Shown: positions 35,164 to 47,750, numbered from the stretch's first letter. The stretch is 64,000 nucleotides of DNA from Isoetes taiwanensis (GCA_021234155.1 JAJEKV010000025.1:16855094-16919093); one strand, 5' to 3'. Numbers and translations are program-made. Notes: generated by a model from the letters alone, not told the origin.

Positions 35164-35378
35164 CATGGTTCGAAAATAGGGGAGTTCCTCCCCTAAAAAT
35201 CCGCCCATTTGTGTTAAATTCCGGTTATCCTAAAAATTTTCTGGCAAGTTTCCGGCGGAAAGATAACAAATTTCCGGCATAATACATTAAAAAATGCACT
35301 ATTATATATTTTTTCCGGTAGCCTAAAAAAGCCAACGGCATTTTTTCTGGTTGGACTCATTGCTATTTTCGAGCCCTG
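35164..35378. mobile_element. 215-bp hAT-type MITE, copy 1
   Basis: Starts CATGGTTCGAAAATAG and ends CTATTTTCGAGCCCTG, giving 16-bp terminal inverted repeats with two mismatches. GCTCTATG flanks it on both sides (35156-35163, 35379-35386), an exact 8-bp target duplication as made by hAT transposases. It has no coding capacity. Confidence 0.92.
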
Positions 35379-35810
35379 GCTCTATGGTAAAGCATTTTAG
35401 GGAGAGGGTGGGTTTCAGCATTTTGATGCATATTTTTGGCATATTTAGTAATTTGATGGCCAAGGTATATCTAGTAATTTGGCGGCTAGTGATTTGATGG
35501 CCAAAATTATTGTGTATTTTTGGCAATGAAAAAAGTTTGTGTTTTTAGATTATGAGGCTAAGGTTTCTGGCTTTTTGGAAAATCAAATCTTTTTTTTTTT
35601 CCTCATCGAACTAATTTTACCATAATCCCAGCAATTGACTTCCTTATGAGCAAACAAAGTCAAAGCCCATCGTTTGAAAATTGTATAAAGAAAGACAGTG
35701 ACAGGTGGTGGAACTCAGGCCAAACGAGCAGTGGCAAAGATGCTGAAAATCAAAGTAAATCAAAGTCAAGCGCTCCTTGTTCTTGAACCACAGCTAGCAA
35801 ATTCTTTTAA

Positions 35811-35880
35811 GAGTGCCTCGGCGACAATATTTCTTTTTCCTTTAAGAGTGCTTCGGCGACAATATTTCTTTTTCATTTAA
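35811..35880. repeat. Short tandem duplication (about 35 bp)
   Basis: AAGAGTGCCTCGGCGACAAT and AAGAGTGCTTCGGCGACAAT begin two adjacent units that both continue ATTTCTTTTTC. Confidence 0.85.
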
Positions 35881-36114
35881 TAATGATTCAATAAATAAAT
35901 AAATTTATGGATATGGAATAATATTTTTATAATTTGATCTGATGCTAAACTCCTGATTCAGAATAAAATGTCTCTTGAAATTTATTTCAAAAATTGACAA
36001 ACTAGGTGAAGATGTGAAAGATATTCTTTGTCTCCCATCACTCACACACGCGTCAAAAAAATATTGAGACATCTCTGTTTTTATAGGAGTCATCATTCTT
36101 TTCTTTTTAATAAA

Positions 36115-36187
36115 GCCTGCTTAGCTCAGAGGTTAGAGTACCGCACTTATAATATAATGGTCATTGGTTTCTGTCCACAGCTGCGAC
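36115..36187 (+). pseudogene. tRNA-Thr(UGU)-like pseudogene of plastid type
   Basis: The first 20 bases (GCCTGCTTAGCTCAGAGGTT) and the next four (AGAG) match the 5' part of plastid trnT-UGU as I remember it, and AATGGTCATTGGTT matches its variable and T-arm start. The anticodon arm has changed (CTTATAA instead of TTTGTAA) and the 3' half no longer pairs with the acceptor stem. It is probably a nuclear insertion of plastid DNA that has decayed, or less likely a SINE head. Confidence 0.5.
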
Positions 36188-36189
36188 CT

Positions 36190-37125
36190 ACAGTAGACAT
36201 AGCAGTGACAGCAACGGCCGACTATGTTAGACAAGAACTGCGGCAATAGGGAAAAGTAGAACAGACCATTTGTGGTTGATGCAACTTCTGTGCAGACAGT
36301 TTTTGAGGTAATGTATGTGCATGAATGGATGCATATATCATCATTATTAATAATTATATGAAATAGTCGAAGACACTATTTAAATGGTGAGTGGTTAACG
36401 ATTTCTGGGTTTAGTATACCTAAGGAAGGGCAAATTAGCATTCTAGGCCTAATGTTCTCAATTCTCTTGTATTTTTATAATCTGGAATAGGCCTGTGTGC
36501 AAAGAATTCTTAAACGGACTGAAAACAAAATGAAAATGAACATTCTGTTACAAATTTAAAACCAGTTCACTTCTGTCACATCAAAGCGCCGAGCCTTTCT
36601 GCAAGACCACGTAACAGTTAAAAAACAACTCGTTTTCCAGCTGCGTTGATCAAGGTCGTCTTTCATATTTAACATTTAGCATAAGTTGCCTTCACATACT
36701 TGACGAGATGTCACTCGCCCAAAAGCCTAGCATACAAAGCGTATTTATGACATTATTACTGATGCTTTCAACTGATTTTTTCTGCAAGCCACAGAAAATG
36801 TACCATGGAGTACAAATGGACGCTAAGAAGCAACTTGTTTTGAGCTGAGTGTCTTTGTTATTACTTGTAAGATAAGCATTTACAACTTCTATCTGTATAG
36901 CCAAAAAATAAGACCCCGAGTTTTTTATATATAGACATAACAGATATAGCCAGAGAAAGCTTCCAAATGGAATTTTACTGTGACGTGATCGAATATTAAA
37001 CAAATATAAATAGATTTTGTTCCAAATGTTCAGGGTTATGGTTTTGAATTAATTGTCAAAAACTTTGAACTATAATTTATGCCACTTCACCCTCCGGCCA
37101 TGGAGGGCAACCCTCCGTGCGCAGC
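36190..37125. other. Stretch without a recognised gene
   Basis: No coding motif or repeat structure recognised; it lies between the tRNA-like sequence and the third copy of the duplicated segment. Confidence 0.35.
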
Positions 37126-37130
37126 ACCTT

Positions 37131-38480
37131 GTTTATTTTTATTCCATCCAACCTAGTCAGAACTTTGTCCATATTATGTTGATGCCTATCTTATCTTTTC
37201 AATTTTCACGTTATTTTATATATCTATCCCTTTCTACTTCACTATGTGGTTGAGTTTTTTAATTTGCAAAATCAATAGCACCATAATACTATGCAAAATT
37301 GTATTTATTATCATCTAATCTTAAATCCTTATTTATGGACCTAGGGGGCCTTATGGAGGCTTAGTTTCTTATTTTCTAGTTACTTCAATGTTGAAGAAAT
37401 TATTCTTCTACCCCTTTTTTTTCTTATATCTTTGTTAGTGCCCTTGTCTATTCCCCCTTACAATAATTGCTGCAATTCTACCATATCCACCTGCCATAAG
37501 ATATCAACTAAATTTACAATAATTACTGCAATTCTAGCCTATTCACATCAAATTTTTGACAATTCTAACCTATCCAGCTGTTATAACACATCAACTAAAT
37601 TTAAGGCAATTCTAACCTATCCATGTATAATAAGACACCACCTAAATTTGTGAGGGATCGTTGGATCTTTCGATTTACATATCTATGGTTGAGAAAAATA
37701 AACTCTGTAAAATTTACCTATCTTTTTTCTGCTACACAAAATGCTTTGGGGTGCCTTGGTGATTCATGCAGATGCAATGTCAAATTTTTCCCAGTACTCA
37801 TTTATCGTAGAAAAACGAAATCTTGAAACAAGCTTTATTGTTGATGGTTTTCATGTAGTTGGACCATGATCTATTTCCTACTTTCTATCCATTTTCATAG
37901 TGACCATTATATGGCATTGACACAATAGTGGAACAAGGGCATTATTTTTTGTATTGAGATCACAGTAGGCTTCTCTTAGGTTCATTGAAAAAATAAGGAT
38001 TAGATGGGAGATAACAAACGACAATAAAAATTATTATGGGATGCAATCTATATGCGTAGAGCACATCATTTCAGATTGAGAAATAAAGTCAGAAATGTCT
38101 AAAATGACCGTAACACAGCAATGCTATTTAGACAGAATATATGGTGAAAACAAGCAATAGAAGCATCAAAGGAAATGGCAGGAAACATGGAAAGGACCTA
38201 GATAGTAGAGCTAGAGAACGAGGACGAAATAATTGGATCTCAATTATGGAAAGAGGTGGATAATAGAAGGGGTCGAACCTAGAAGGTAGTATAGGGAAAG
38301 CAATATTTTCTCTATATAGTGCTTTCTATTGCGCCTATGATCATGATGAATGATGTTTACCTTCGTTTCTAGAATAGAAGGTAAACAAAGTTCTAGAACT
38401 TCGAAGGTAGTTAGCAGTTAGTTTCTTTCTTTCCCTCCATTTCCCTATTTATATGTTTTCACGTTTTTTTTTTCTCTTTT
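37131..38480. repeat. Duplicated segment, copy 3, distal half
   Basis: Nearly identical to 25800-27200, including the 3'-end relic of the LTP-like gene (37235-37253). It is joined directly at about 38480 to the proximal half of a further copy, so this pair keeps an older tandem junction without the 2.3 kb seen between copies 1 and 2. Confidence 0.9.
38354..38387. repeat. 11-bp perfect hairpin, copy 2
   Basis: TGTTTACCTTC (38354-38364) and GAAGGTAAACA (38377-38387), as at 27093-27126. Confidence 0.85.
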
Positions 38481-38714
38481 TTGAATAAGAAGAGGCCATG
38501 GAAAAAGGGCTCATCAACTTTGAAAGCAAGAAAAAATCAAGATAAATTTTCAAACAAAGGCTCATACCTTGGTAGAAATAGAAAGTAATGTCTATCTATG
38601 GAGGGAAGAAACAATAGGTGTCTTAGAACAATAACACTGTAGAATTTTCATAACTCTCTTTCTACATCTTTCAGAAGTTTCTATATCAAAGATATATCGC
38701 ACGTTGTAATAATT

Positions 38715-38738
38715 AAAAAAACTATTCTATTCTATTCT
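38715..38738 (+). mobile_element. Tail-only LINE insertion (ATTCT)n
   Basis: Copies 1 and 2 of the segment read ATAATTGAGTTTCAAATGC. Here the equivalent stretch is ATAATT, seven A, then CTATTCTATTCTATTCT, then AAATGC. The inserted string matches the last bases of the LINE ending at 59660 (AAAAACCTATTCTATTC). It is most simply an extreme 5' truncation that left only the 3' tail. Confidence 0.55.
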
Positions 38739-39426
38739 AAATGCAATGAATTTAGGCTTAGGCATGATGTCCCATTCTATGTAGAAATTATTATTTACCC
38801 AATCATCTCAGGAGATACATCTTATATGTTGATATCAAGAAGCCTTCTTTTATGTGAAAAAATTCAAGAATTATGAAAGATCAATTCAAGAGCTTGCCAG
38901 TTACTGGATTAGTTTTGCATATATCCATATGCACACTGCATATATTCTTGGGTTGTCTTATTTCTTGGTTCATATTCTCAATGCATCTATTTGAATCCAT
39001 CCCTTTTATTTTCTACTTTACTTCTGCAATTTCTTTTGCAATTTTGGATAATAGTTTTATTCTGGAATGTGAAAAGAAAAATAAACTAGAAAAATAATCT
39101 AAGCCTTTTCGAGATGAAAAGTCCAAAATTAAAAAGAAAGATAGATATATGGTACAATATATGGTTTTGGCAACTATCACTTTTCAAGTAAATCTATAGA
39201 AATTTGCTATACAACTATGTTCAAGAATTCAAGATAACCACTAATATAATAGTCGTTGTACAGAACTCGAAAGGTAAAAAATAAAGGCACACTCAACCAT
39301 TAGATTCAATGCTTTAATATTTGAAATTCAAAACCTAAAAGTAGGTTATCAACAATCACATTAAAGGCTATACTATTTAACCTCAAAATTGACAGAATAA
39401 CACAATTGTATGTTCAAATTGCTAAA

Positions 39427-39700
39427 ATGAGTATGAAAATTATAATCCTCATTGCAATGCTTTCATTTTTAGGGCCCTATCTCCAAACTTCTAATGCCCA
39501 GTGTAGTGGTCTTATAAGCGCATGCTATGACGATGTTGTAAAAACAACATACCTCTCCTTCACGAGGTTGTTGCAACGCTGCAAATAGCCTTAACAACAG
39601 TCAATTGTGCAATTGTATTGGCTCATATGCACAATATGCTAGCCTAATTAGATCATATGCTAATGCTTGTAACTTTTCCACTCCATTATGTGGTTGAGTT
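39427..39700 (+). pseudogene. LTP-like gene copy 3, frameshifted by one extra A
   Basis: Starts MSMKIIILIAMLSFLG and keeps the signal peptide and first two cysteines. An A run near 39540 has one base more than copies 1 and 2 (GTTGTAAAAACAACAT), which shifts the frame after DDVVK and leads to a stop at 39588. Downstream codons for the other cysteines remain, out of frame, up to TGTGGTTGA near 39700. A LINE lies 70 bp further on. Confidence 0.85.
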
Positions 39701-39769
39701 TCTTTTGTTTGTCTTGCACAAATCAAGAATAATGTAAGACAATAATAATATGTAGACGCGAAGGTCGCA

Positions 39770-41792
39770 GTTGCTAACATTGTTGCAAAATGGTTGAAAT
39801 CAGCGCGTGCATCTGTGTTACTTTTCGGGGAGACTTCCCCTATTTTCGAAGTGAACAGAGGCATTAGACAAGGTTGCCTCCTGTCGCCTTTTCTTTTTGA
39901 TATTCTCGCAGAAGGGTTATCTCAAGTACTGCTGGCAGCAGTGGAAGATAGGATTATAACAAGGTTGCAGATGGCTCGCAACAAATCTGTAACCAATATG
40001 CCGACGATACTTTCTTGTTTTTAGAACCCCTAGAAATAAATCTTTTAAATGCGAAGTAGTTGCTGGACTCCTTCTCTATAGCATCAGGTTGTTTTCTCAA
40101 CTGGAGCAAGTGTGCGACCATTTGCCCACTAGATGAGCCTCTCCCGTCTCATGTAGCCGCTTTTCCTTCAACCATTGTACCTGTTGGGTCCTCCTCAAAG
40201 TTGCAGGATGTTCCAATTGGGGTGTGCACCTCATCCTCGAATATTTGGGATGAGATCCTGCTCAGTTTAGATAAACATTTGAGATGGTGGAAAGTCTGTA
40301 AGCTCTCCATGGCGGGAAGAATTGTCGTAGCCAAGTCAGTGCTAAGCAGTACCCACATTTATCTGCATCAGTGGTGTTGGCTCTTGAATTGAAGCTAGCA
40401 GAGCTATCAAAAATGGTGTGAAATTTTGTCTCGGGTGGAAATGAGGAAGGGGCAAATGTCAAAGTAGCTTGGAGGAAATGTTTGAGATCTAAGTCACATG
40501 GAGGACTAGGAATGCTTGACCTTGCACAGCAAGATCTTAGTGTGCAAGTTTACGTGGGAAATCCTTCAGCAGGATTCGAAGTCTCCAGGCCTTGAGCTCC
40601 TGAAACAATCACTAACTCACTGTATACCGTGTGAAAAACCATCCCATAAAGCAAATTTACCATGGGCCCTATTTTATAAATTGAGGCCTTGTGCAGGAGC
40701 TTCGCCGTTTCTTAAAGGATTGCTTAAAGCTTGGGAGACAGTTAAAGTTCTATGGCACTTGGACATAAAAAATTGTACCTCGGTGTCTATGCCGGTGTGG
40801 TGGCTGCAAGTGAAAACTAACAGAGGCCGCGTGCCACTTTTTTCGGTGGTGAATAAAAGAATTCAAAACAGATGGATTGTGGCAGGTATCTCCTGTGTTG
40901 GAGATTGGTACCAAGGTGGTGTGCGGAGCTCTTGGGAGTCATTTCAAAGTGAGTTTAAAGTGAAATCACAGGACAAACGAGTTTGGGAAATGGTATTGGC
41001 CAGTATTCCAACCTATGCTTCTCCACAGGTCGGTGCTTTTTTCCTACCCCGTGAAAATCTTGATAAAAAACATTTTGTGTCAAAGGCATACATGGTTCTG
41101 CATGTGAACGAAGTGATGAGACCCCCCTCCCAATGGGAGATAACAGTAGAAGATGGCCAACTCAGTCAAGTATGGAAATGTGTCTGGAAGAGCCACTTGC
41201 CACCAAAGGTATCCACACTACTATGGCAAATCTTTCACAGAGCAATCAGGATCAACATATTAGTGAACAAGTTCAACTGTGATGTCTCACCAAGTTGCCC
41301 AATGTGCGGCCTGGGAACAGAAACAATTCAACATTGTTTCATGCGTTATGCGGAACTCCGTCCAGTATGGGAACAAGTGAAGGAAGTGTTCGGGACTTCT
41401 TTATCAGTAAAAGAGCTTTTGTTAGGCATGTATCCATCGTCATGGCAAATTGGAAAGAAAGTTATTCTGAATTTATGTAAAGGATGGCTCCTATGGCTAA
41501 TATGGAAGAGGCAGAGAAAATTAGTGTTCTCCCAAGAGTATATTCACCCCAATAGGCTATGGCCATCTTTAAAGCAGAAGATCCGCCAACATCTTATAGC
41601 ATTTGAAGAAGAGGAGTGGGCTTCTCAAGTCCACGACTCTCTTTTATCGTTCTTGTAAAAGTTCCAAATCCATAGCTGAGTGGTTATCCCTACATAAACA
41701 AACATGTCGTGTAAGTGTATGATATCACTTGGCATACGTATGTAATTGATGACTACCAATTAATATTATCTCCGATCCTTCAAAAAAAAAAA
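39770..41792 (+). mobile_element. L1-type LINE, 5'-truncated, with poly(A) tail
   Basis: RT starts mid-domain at the junction with the duplicated segment (39770). It has FEVNRGIRQGCLLSPFLFDIL, a frameshifted YADD region near 40000, and CFLNWSKCATICPL. An 11-base poly(A) at 41782-41792 ends it. A zinc-binding RVT domain follows the RT, as in plant L1 elements. This is a different LINE clade from the ATTCT-tailed ones in the window. No clear target duplication was found. Confidence 0.85.
40516..41658 (+). pseudogene. LINE C-terminal region with zf-RVT domain
   Basis: A 380-codon open frame that ends the LINE polyprotein. Residues around 235-300 (PPKVSTLLWQIFHRAI, CPMCGLGTETIQHCFM) are the reverse transcriptase zinc-binding domain, with CxxC and HC ligands. 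Upstream parts of RT are in other frames (39794-40024, 40060-40392), so the element is dead though this frame remains open. Confidence 0.8.
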
Positions 41793-41897
41793 GGGAAATT
41801 GTAGAAAGCCTTGCCTTCTAAATCCGACGGCTGCATCAAACCATCGCTCTGCATTCTCGACCCCAACAAACGAGTTCCAAAATACAGAAACCCTAAA

Positions 41898-41948
41898 GAT
41901 GCCTTTTTGCCCTGAACACATAAAGATGCCTTTTTGCCCTGAACCCAT
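41898..41948. repeat. Tandem duplication (about 27 bp)
   Basis: AGATGCCTTTTTGCCCTGAAC occurs twice in succession, separated by a few bases. Confidence 0.85.
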
Positions 41949-42312
41949 ACCCAAAATCATACAATACATGTCCAAAACCTTCTAAACCATATGTAATAAA
42001 AGTGCAGTTTTGATGAACTAGCCAACTATATTGTTTCAATATTCGTGAAGATAAAAAATATATTACCAAAATGCTTTCCATTAGGTTAGGAGGGTATTAA
42101 AAATTGTACATCCAAAACGTTTCTTGTCAACTACGATAATTTGCCATCTTAACTGCTGCACAAGGAGCTTCCATGTTGGAGCAGAAAAATAAACAGGAGC
42201 CAAAAGCTAGAGCCTTCATTGAAGACTGGCATTTTCATGTGAAATAGAGGAGTAAACTCTCTAATGTGCACATTGTCATATCAGTCTTGTATAAGAGCGC
42301 TCATGTGCTTAT

Positions 42313-42527
42313 CATGGTTCGAAAATAGGGGAGTTCCTCCCCTAAAAATCCGCCCACTTGTGTTAAATTCCGGTTCTCTTGAAAATTTTCCGGCAATTTT
42401 CCGGCAAGAAATTAACAAATTTCCGGCAAAATACACTAAAAACTGCACTAACATGTACTTTTTCCGGTAGCCTCAAATAGCTAACGGCATTTTTACTGGT
42501 TAGACTCATTGCTATTTTCGAGCCCTG
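42313..42527. mobile_element. 215-bp hAT-type MITE, copy 2
   Basis: Same ends as the copy at 35164 (CATGGTTCGAAAATAG and CTATTTTCGAGCCCTG), the same length and the same orientation. GTGCTTAT flanks it on both sides (42305-42312, 42528-42535), an exact 8-bp target duplication. It lies about 190 bp beyond the end of the SAC3B coding region. Confidence 0.92.
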
Positions 42528-42716
42528 GTGCTTATTGGCCCCGTTGATCAGCAAACTGCCCTGAATGACTTTATTGCCCTCGGAAGTGCACGCAGCAGTT
42601 GAAAGTGTCTGCATGTTAATACAACGATTTTTTAAAATGTTAAGCACTCAGATATGCTTTAATAGCCACTCAGTAGTTACATTAATCTGAACAAAAATGC
42701 ATAGAGCATAAGAAAC

Positions 42717-45700
42717 TCAAATTCCAAAGAAAGCTTCTAGTTTCCCATCAATCAAAAGTTGCTGCCTTTCACACTGTTCCACTCTTTCACTGAGTTCCTT
42801 AAATGCATCACTTTGAGCCCAAGATGAATTATTGGCCATCAAATCATGCTCCTTGTCAGGTTCCTTGTCACTTTTCACTACAAAACCATTTGCACTTGAG
42901 AATAAATATTCATCAATGCGTTCCAAGTCCCTCGCCTGTGGGTATATAAACTCCTTTATGTCTATTCCTATTATATGAATTTGTTTGTCTAACTTCTGAT
43001 GCAATGTGCTTATAAGGCTATCCAAGTGAGTTTCTGCATCTGTTTTGGATAGAATAATTGGCATTTCAGAAACTTCTTCTTCATTGATAATCTTCTCCGA
43101 CCTTGCAGCTAGATAGTTCTCTTGCAAAGAGTCATTAAATCTGGAAATATTAAGTGGAGCAGAAGTGATAGAAGGCATTGCAATCTTTCTAGTCTTTTTT
43201 TGCATCATTGAGCCATGGTGGTTGTTTGCATACACCATGCCTCCAGGTGAGACTTTTGAAGTTATTTCTGTCTCGATATTTACAGAATTTTGGGGTTGTG
43301 GTTCATCCTGCTCATAAGAGAGCGCATGATTCAGCCCACCTCTCAACTGTTGAGCAACACAAATGCTATTTTCATAGTTATCAAGCTCCACATGTCTCAT
43401 AGCTTTCCCCAAGATGTACACTAATGGGGGTGGCTCGCTGTTAAGCAACAATAACCTATCATAGAAAATCCTCTGAAATATATGAAGCCAATCTGGCACT
43501 ACCATCCACTGTTTCTCTGTCCAGTGCAGAAAATTTGCTGAATAAAACATAGACTCTGCCACTTTTGCAGAACAGCTATATCCTCCAATTTCTGTCAAAT
43601 AAAGTTCTAGACTCTTCAAAATGAGTAGATTCTGGGATTCGATGCACTGTGTCACAGATAGATGGCTAATTGCACCTGCTTCATTTGTATAACACGGAAA
43701 TGGGGGCAATAGACAGCCGTGTAATACATCAAAAACAGGTTGCAATAACTCCACGTCATTCCACCCACAATAGGGTAGACCAGCCTGAGACAAGCCATAC
43801 ATTGGTTCCCTCAGCATATCCAATGCAAACCCAAATTCCGGCGGCGGCCAATTTGGCGGTGCACTTCTTGCAGCCAGCTTAACGTCATCCACAATATTCA
43901 ATATCACATGGTTAAAAAGATCTATGCACATTTGGGGCGTTGCCAATGACCTCTTCGCCAGAAGTAACTTTAGAGATGACTGCAGGTACTCTAAGACTAA
44001 ACCTTGAATATGACAAGCATGTATATCTGGCTGTGATTGTGCCATAGAAGCCAGCCATTTGAGGGCATCAATCAAAGAGCTGTCACTGAAAAATGCCTTT
44101 ATTGAACCAGCTTTCTGTGCTTCTACAGTGCCCTCATTCTCCAGGCCATCAAGAATTGAAAAAAATGACCATCCACTGATCTTAAAGCTACCCTGGTTAG
44201 ACATGTCCAACACGTTTGATATAGCTTGCTTGTCAGGAAAGGATAGCAGGGACAGGATTACAAGAGACGCCCGTGTTCCATTTGGAATGGCATCAACCAG
44301 AGCCCGCAACTTAATGCACTCTTCACGCATGGAAACTTCTTCCCCAAGGACGAAAAGAATTGCACTGGCCCCAAAAAAGGTGGCTTTTGACCCCAACGTG
44401 CCATTCAGAAATTTTGCTTCTTTCACAACATAACAAAGGCAAACATCCGCATCGCCCACTTGAAGCTGGACTTTCTTAATAAGCGCCTCCTGCAGTTGCA
44501 TGGATGCATTATCTTTCTTGCCACTGGTTTGGCCTGCATGAAGAAGCTTTGCCCTGAGCCATTGGCCTGCCAAGTTGCCAGTCCTTGCATCACAGGCATT
44601 GCAACAGAAAACAAGTTTCCAACATAGACAATTGGCTGATGGAGTGATTTCTTTCAGACTTGAAATAATCAATGAAGGTACATCTAAAGGGGTCCACATG
44701 CACTCCATCTTAGAAGACCATAACTTCCTGATGCCACCAGGGTCCAGCATCACACTGTCGTGCAAACGCTCATCAAATTCAGCAGTTTCAACCTGCAAGT
44801 CTCCAAGTTCCACCTTTAATATTTAGAAACTACAATATAAAGAAGAGTTAAATCAGTATGGAAAAAGAAAGTACCTTGTCTTTCCAAAGAATTGGAGGAC
44901 CAAAACACAACGACAACAGTGCTTCTTCTGCTCTTTTCCTCCTCTGCTCTAAAGCAGCCTGTTCTTCTGCTCTGTTTTTCTCCAAAAGTGCTAGTTGTTC
45001 CAACGTTCTTGTCCTCCATTTTCTATGAGACACATAGTAAGAATACTGTCAAAAACTAATAAATGGGAACCAAACAATGGATTAAAATTTCAGCAGAAAA
45101 AAATACTACAGACCTGAAACACTTTGCCGCATTCAAGTTTGGAAGACTTAAATAAAACTTATGCCCACCTTTTTCAACATTGACAGGTGAAGCTTTATCA
45201 CTCACATCATTCCTTGCCTTCTCATGCCTCTTTGAAGATTCTTGAAGGTAAATTTCTTCCTCCATCTGAAGCTGCCGTTCTCTCTTGCGATTAGGCTTTG
45301 CTGATTGAGTATCCATTTGCCACTGCTCTAATTCTTTTATTTCTCCTTCTTTTGTGATGACTACACTGGAGTCAAGAGTTACTGGTTCATGAACAAGATC
45401 TTGAGAATAAGCAGATTCCTGCCTTGCCATATTCCAGCTTATTGGACTGTACCTTGGGGGTTCTTCCTCCTCATAATCAGGCATTTCTTCATCCGAAATT
45501 AGCGGTTCTGTTGGCAAAGGAGCGATCTTTTTCTCAAATTTGATTTTTCCATTCTGTCCAGTTACCCCAGCTGTTCTAAGATCCCGAGTGCTTTGGAATT
45601 GCATATCATCAGAGATTCTTAAAGAATGCTTTGACTCCACAAGACCGGATTTGTGTGTTGGATATGTGCTATCTTTATTTAGAAAAGGTCCATCCTTCAC

Positions 45701-47750
45701 CATATATAACTCTTCATATTGCTTTATAGAATATCCATGAAAGTTAAGAAGGCCCTCCATCTCCATGTCTTCATTCTGAGTGTTTCAGTGACGGTCAGGC
45801 CATCAGTGCAAATAACATTTCTAAGTTATAGAACTGTTTTGGCTGTAAACGTGACATACCTCCATTCCTAACCACATGGAAATCTGTGACAATGGTATGC
45901 CCTGACTCTTTTGCAACGCACTATAAAGAGATGCTAGTGCCTGGCTCCTAAGCTGTTCATCAAAGGAAAGATGGGTAATTATTGGAGAGAAAAGTATATT
46001 TCACGGAAAAGGATTCACAGCTATTCACCGAAGCATCCTACCTTAGAAAAATGTGCATGCATCAGACATGCTTGAAGATATGACGCCTTCCTCGCAAGCC
46101 TAAAAAAGGCAATAAAATTTGACAACCTACAAGCCCTGATAAAAGCATTGAAGACCATCAGAAGCCAATTAATGCCAAGAGATAGGCAAACCAAGACTTA
46201 AAGCCATCCCCATAACCTTGCAACTTCTCGGGCGAAATAAATTTCAGGAGATTTCCGTATCTCGGGTGTCATTTGTGCAAGATCAAGGGAAAGTTCAACA
46301 GGCTCAACCTAGAAAAAACTTGCATGTTTAGATGATAAGACTGAAACGCCAAATATGGGATTCAATATGCAAAACTTACAAGATAGCCGGGATGTTTATC
46401 AAGCTTTAGTAATGCATAATATCCTCTAAACTCTGCTTCTGTGGCTAAGGGATGCCCCTGGCGCCGGTGATCATCGTACATTTGAAATAGATCAACTGAT
46501 GCTTTATTCATTTGTTCTATATTCAAATGTGCATCAAATCCTTCATTAAATCCTTCTCCTTTTTTGTACTCACACAACTCATGCATTGCCATTATGTGAA
46601 ATCGAATCTAAGATCATATTGAAATTAAATTAGAAAAGAAGAGACAAACTTCCATTTAAACAACATAATGAGTTCAACAAACCATTTTCTCGTGCATTTT
46701 AACAGCATCAAGGTCGAATATATGTTGCATCCTCAAATCTGTCCGAATAGCTCTCATACGGTCCCACAGAAAGTTATATAAAGGGAGAAGGTCCTTTCCA
46801 TATCCTCTACTAAGCAGTACAGTAAGATACTCCATGGTCAACTTGAGCACAGCAAGCGGCCTTATCAGTGAAGGTTCACGATCTGCCATCCTTGCATACT
46901 GCAGATCAGAATTAAAAAATATTCTTGAGATAATTATTTGCATTATATGCTGGACAAGATAGCTTGTAAAATTTAACCTTCTTCACTGCTATTCCTCTGG
47001 AAGTTTGGTTTCGTTCCCCATCCAATCTCTCAAACCAGTCCAAATCACCCTTCCTCTCTCTCTCCAGACGTTCGCTCTCTGTTAGCACAATCTTCAGATT
47101 TGCATTCTCTAGGATTAAATGTGCATAGCCTCATGAATATAATCCATACCTGGACACATATCTGGACAAGATCCAAGAACAGGTTCTGCAGTACGCCAGT
47201 CCCTTTCATCAGCCATGGTACCATCTGAGATTTCCCTGAGCCCTGGATCATCAGGAAATATAAATTCTTTTCCTACTGCCTTTTCGGGGCTTTTTTGCCT
47301 TCCTTTACTCTTCTGTATTCCTGCAGCACTTACAGGAGGACCCTCTGATGGCACTGCAGGAGGCAGGCTAAAGCGAAGCAATCGTCGATTCTTAGCTTCT
47401 TGCTCCCTAATTCAGGCTCAGTTGTCAATAGGAACGGGCAACACCAGAACCCAATACAAAACATAAACAGCAACATATTTCTGCTATATGGTTTACGTCG
47501 GACCCAGATGAAAATTTTACCTTCTGTGCTCCAAAGACATAGCAGCATCCCTAGAATCCCGTTTCTCTCTATCCGCCCATTCTCTGGGAGGGATATCTCT
47601 GACATCCTGAGCAAAGTTTTCCGGGGACCTAGACCTCGGCTTCGGGACATAGATCCCAGCTGGCGGTCTTCTAGGCATAGTTGATTGCTTCTTCGAAGCA
47701 TTAGGGAAGTAAGGTTTACCATAAGTTGCTGAAGAATTGGGCGCGTCCAT
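42717..47750 (-). CDS. SAC3B: SAC3/GANP-domain protein, SAC3B type (TREX-2 mRNA export)
   Basis: Eleven coding exons, all with GT-AG introns of about 60-115 bp: 47750-47521, 47406-47150, 47078-46978, 46898-46683, 46607-46380, 46308-46217, 46135-46042, 45952-45860, 45775-45114, 45022-44875, 44813-42717. They join in frame to 1405 codons plus stop. Exons 2-8 encode the SAC3/GANP domain: CPDMCPESERLERERKGDLD, NFLWDRMRAIRTDLRMQHIF, CEYKKGEGFNEGFDAHLNIE, FRGYYALLKLDKHPGY and RLARKASYLQACLMHAHFSK. Exon 10 is a charged coiled-coil-like stretch (EEQAALEQRRKRAEEALL); exon 11 is the long C-terminal region. The family scaffolds TREX-2 at nuclear pores for mRNA export. The start at 47750 (ATGGACGCGCCC) is my choice; the frame is open further upstream and Arabidopsis SAC3B has a longer N-terminus, so an upstream exon is possible. 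No disabling mutation was seen. Confidence 0.92.

Larger units (their letters stand above)
38484..39769. repeat. Duplicated segment, copy 3, proximal half
   Basis: Nearly identical to 29535-30800. It ends at GCGAAGGTCGCA (39769), where a LINE begins; copies 1 and 2 continue TTTATTATTG. Confidence 0.9.
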
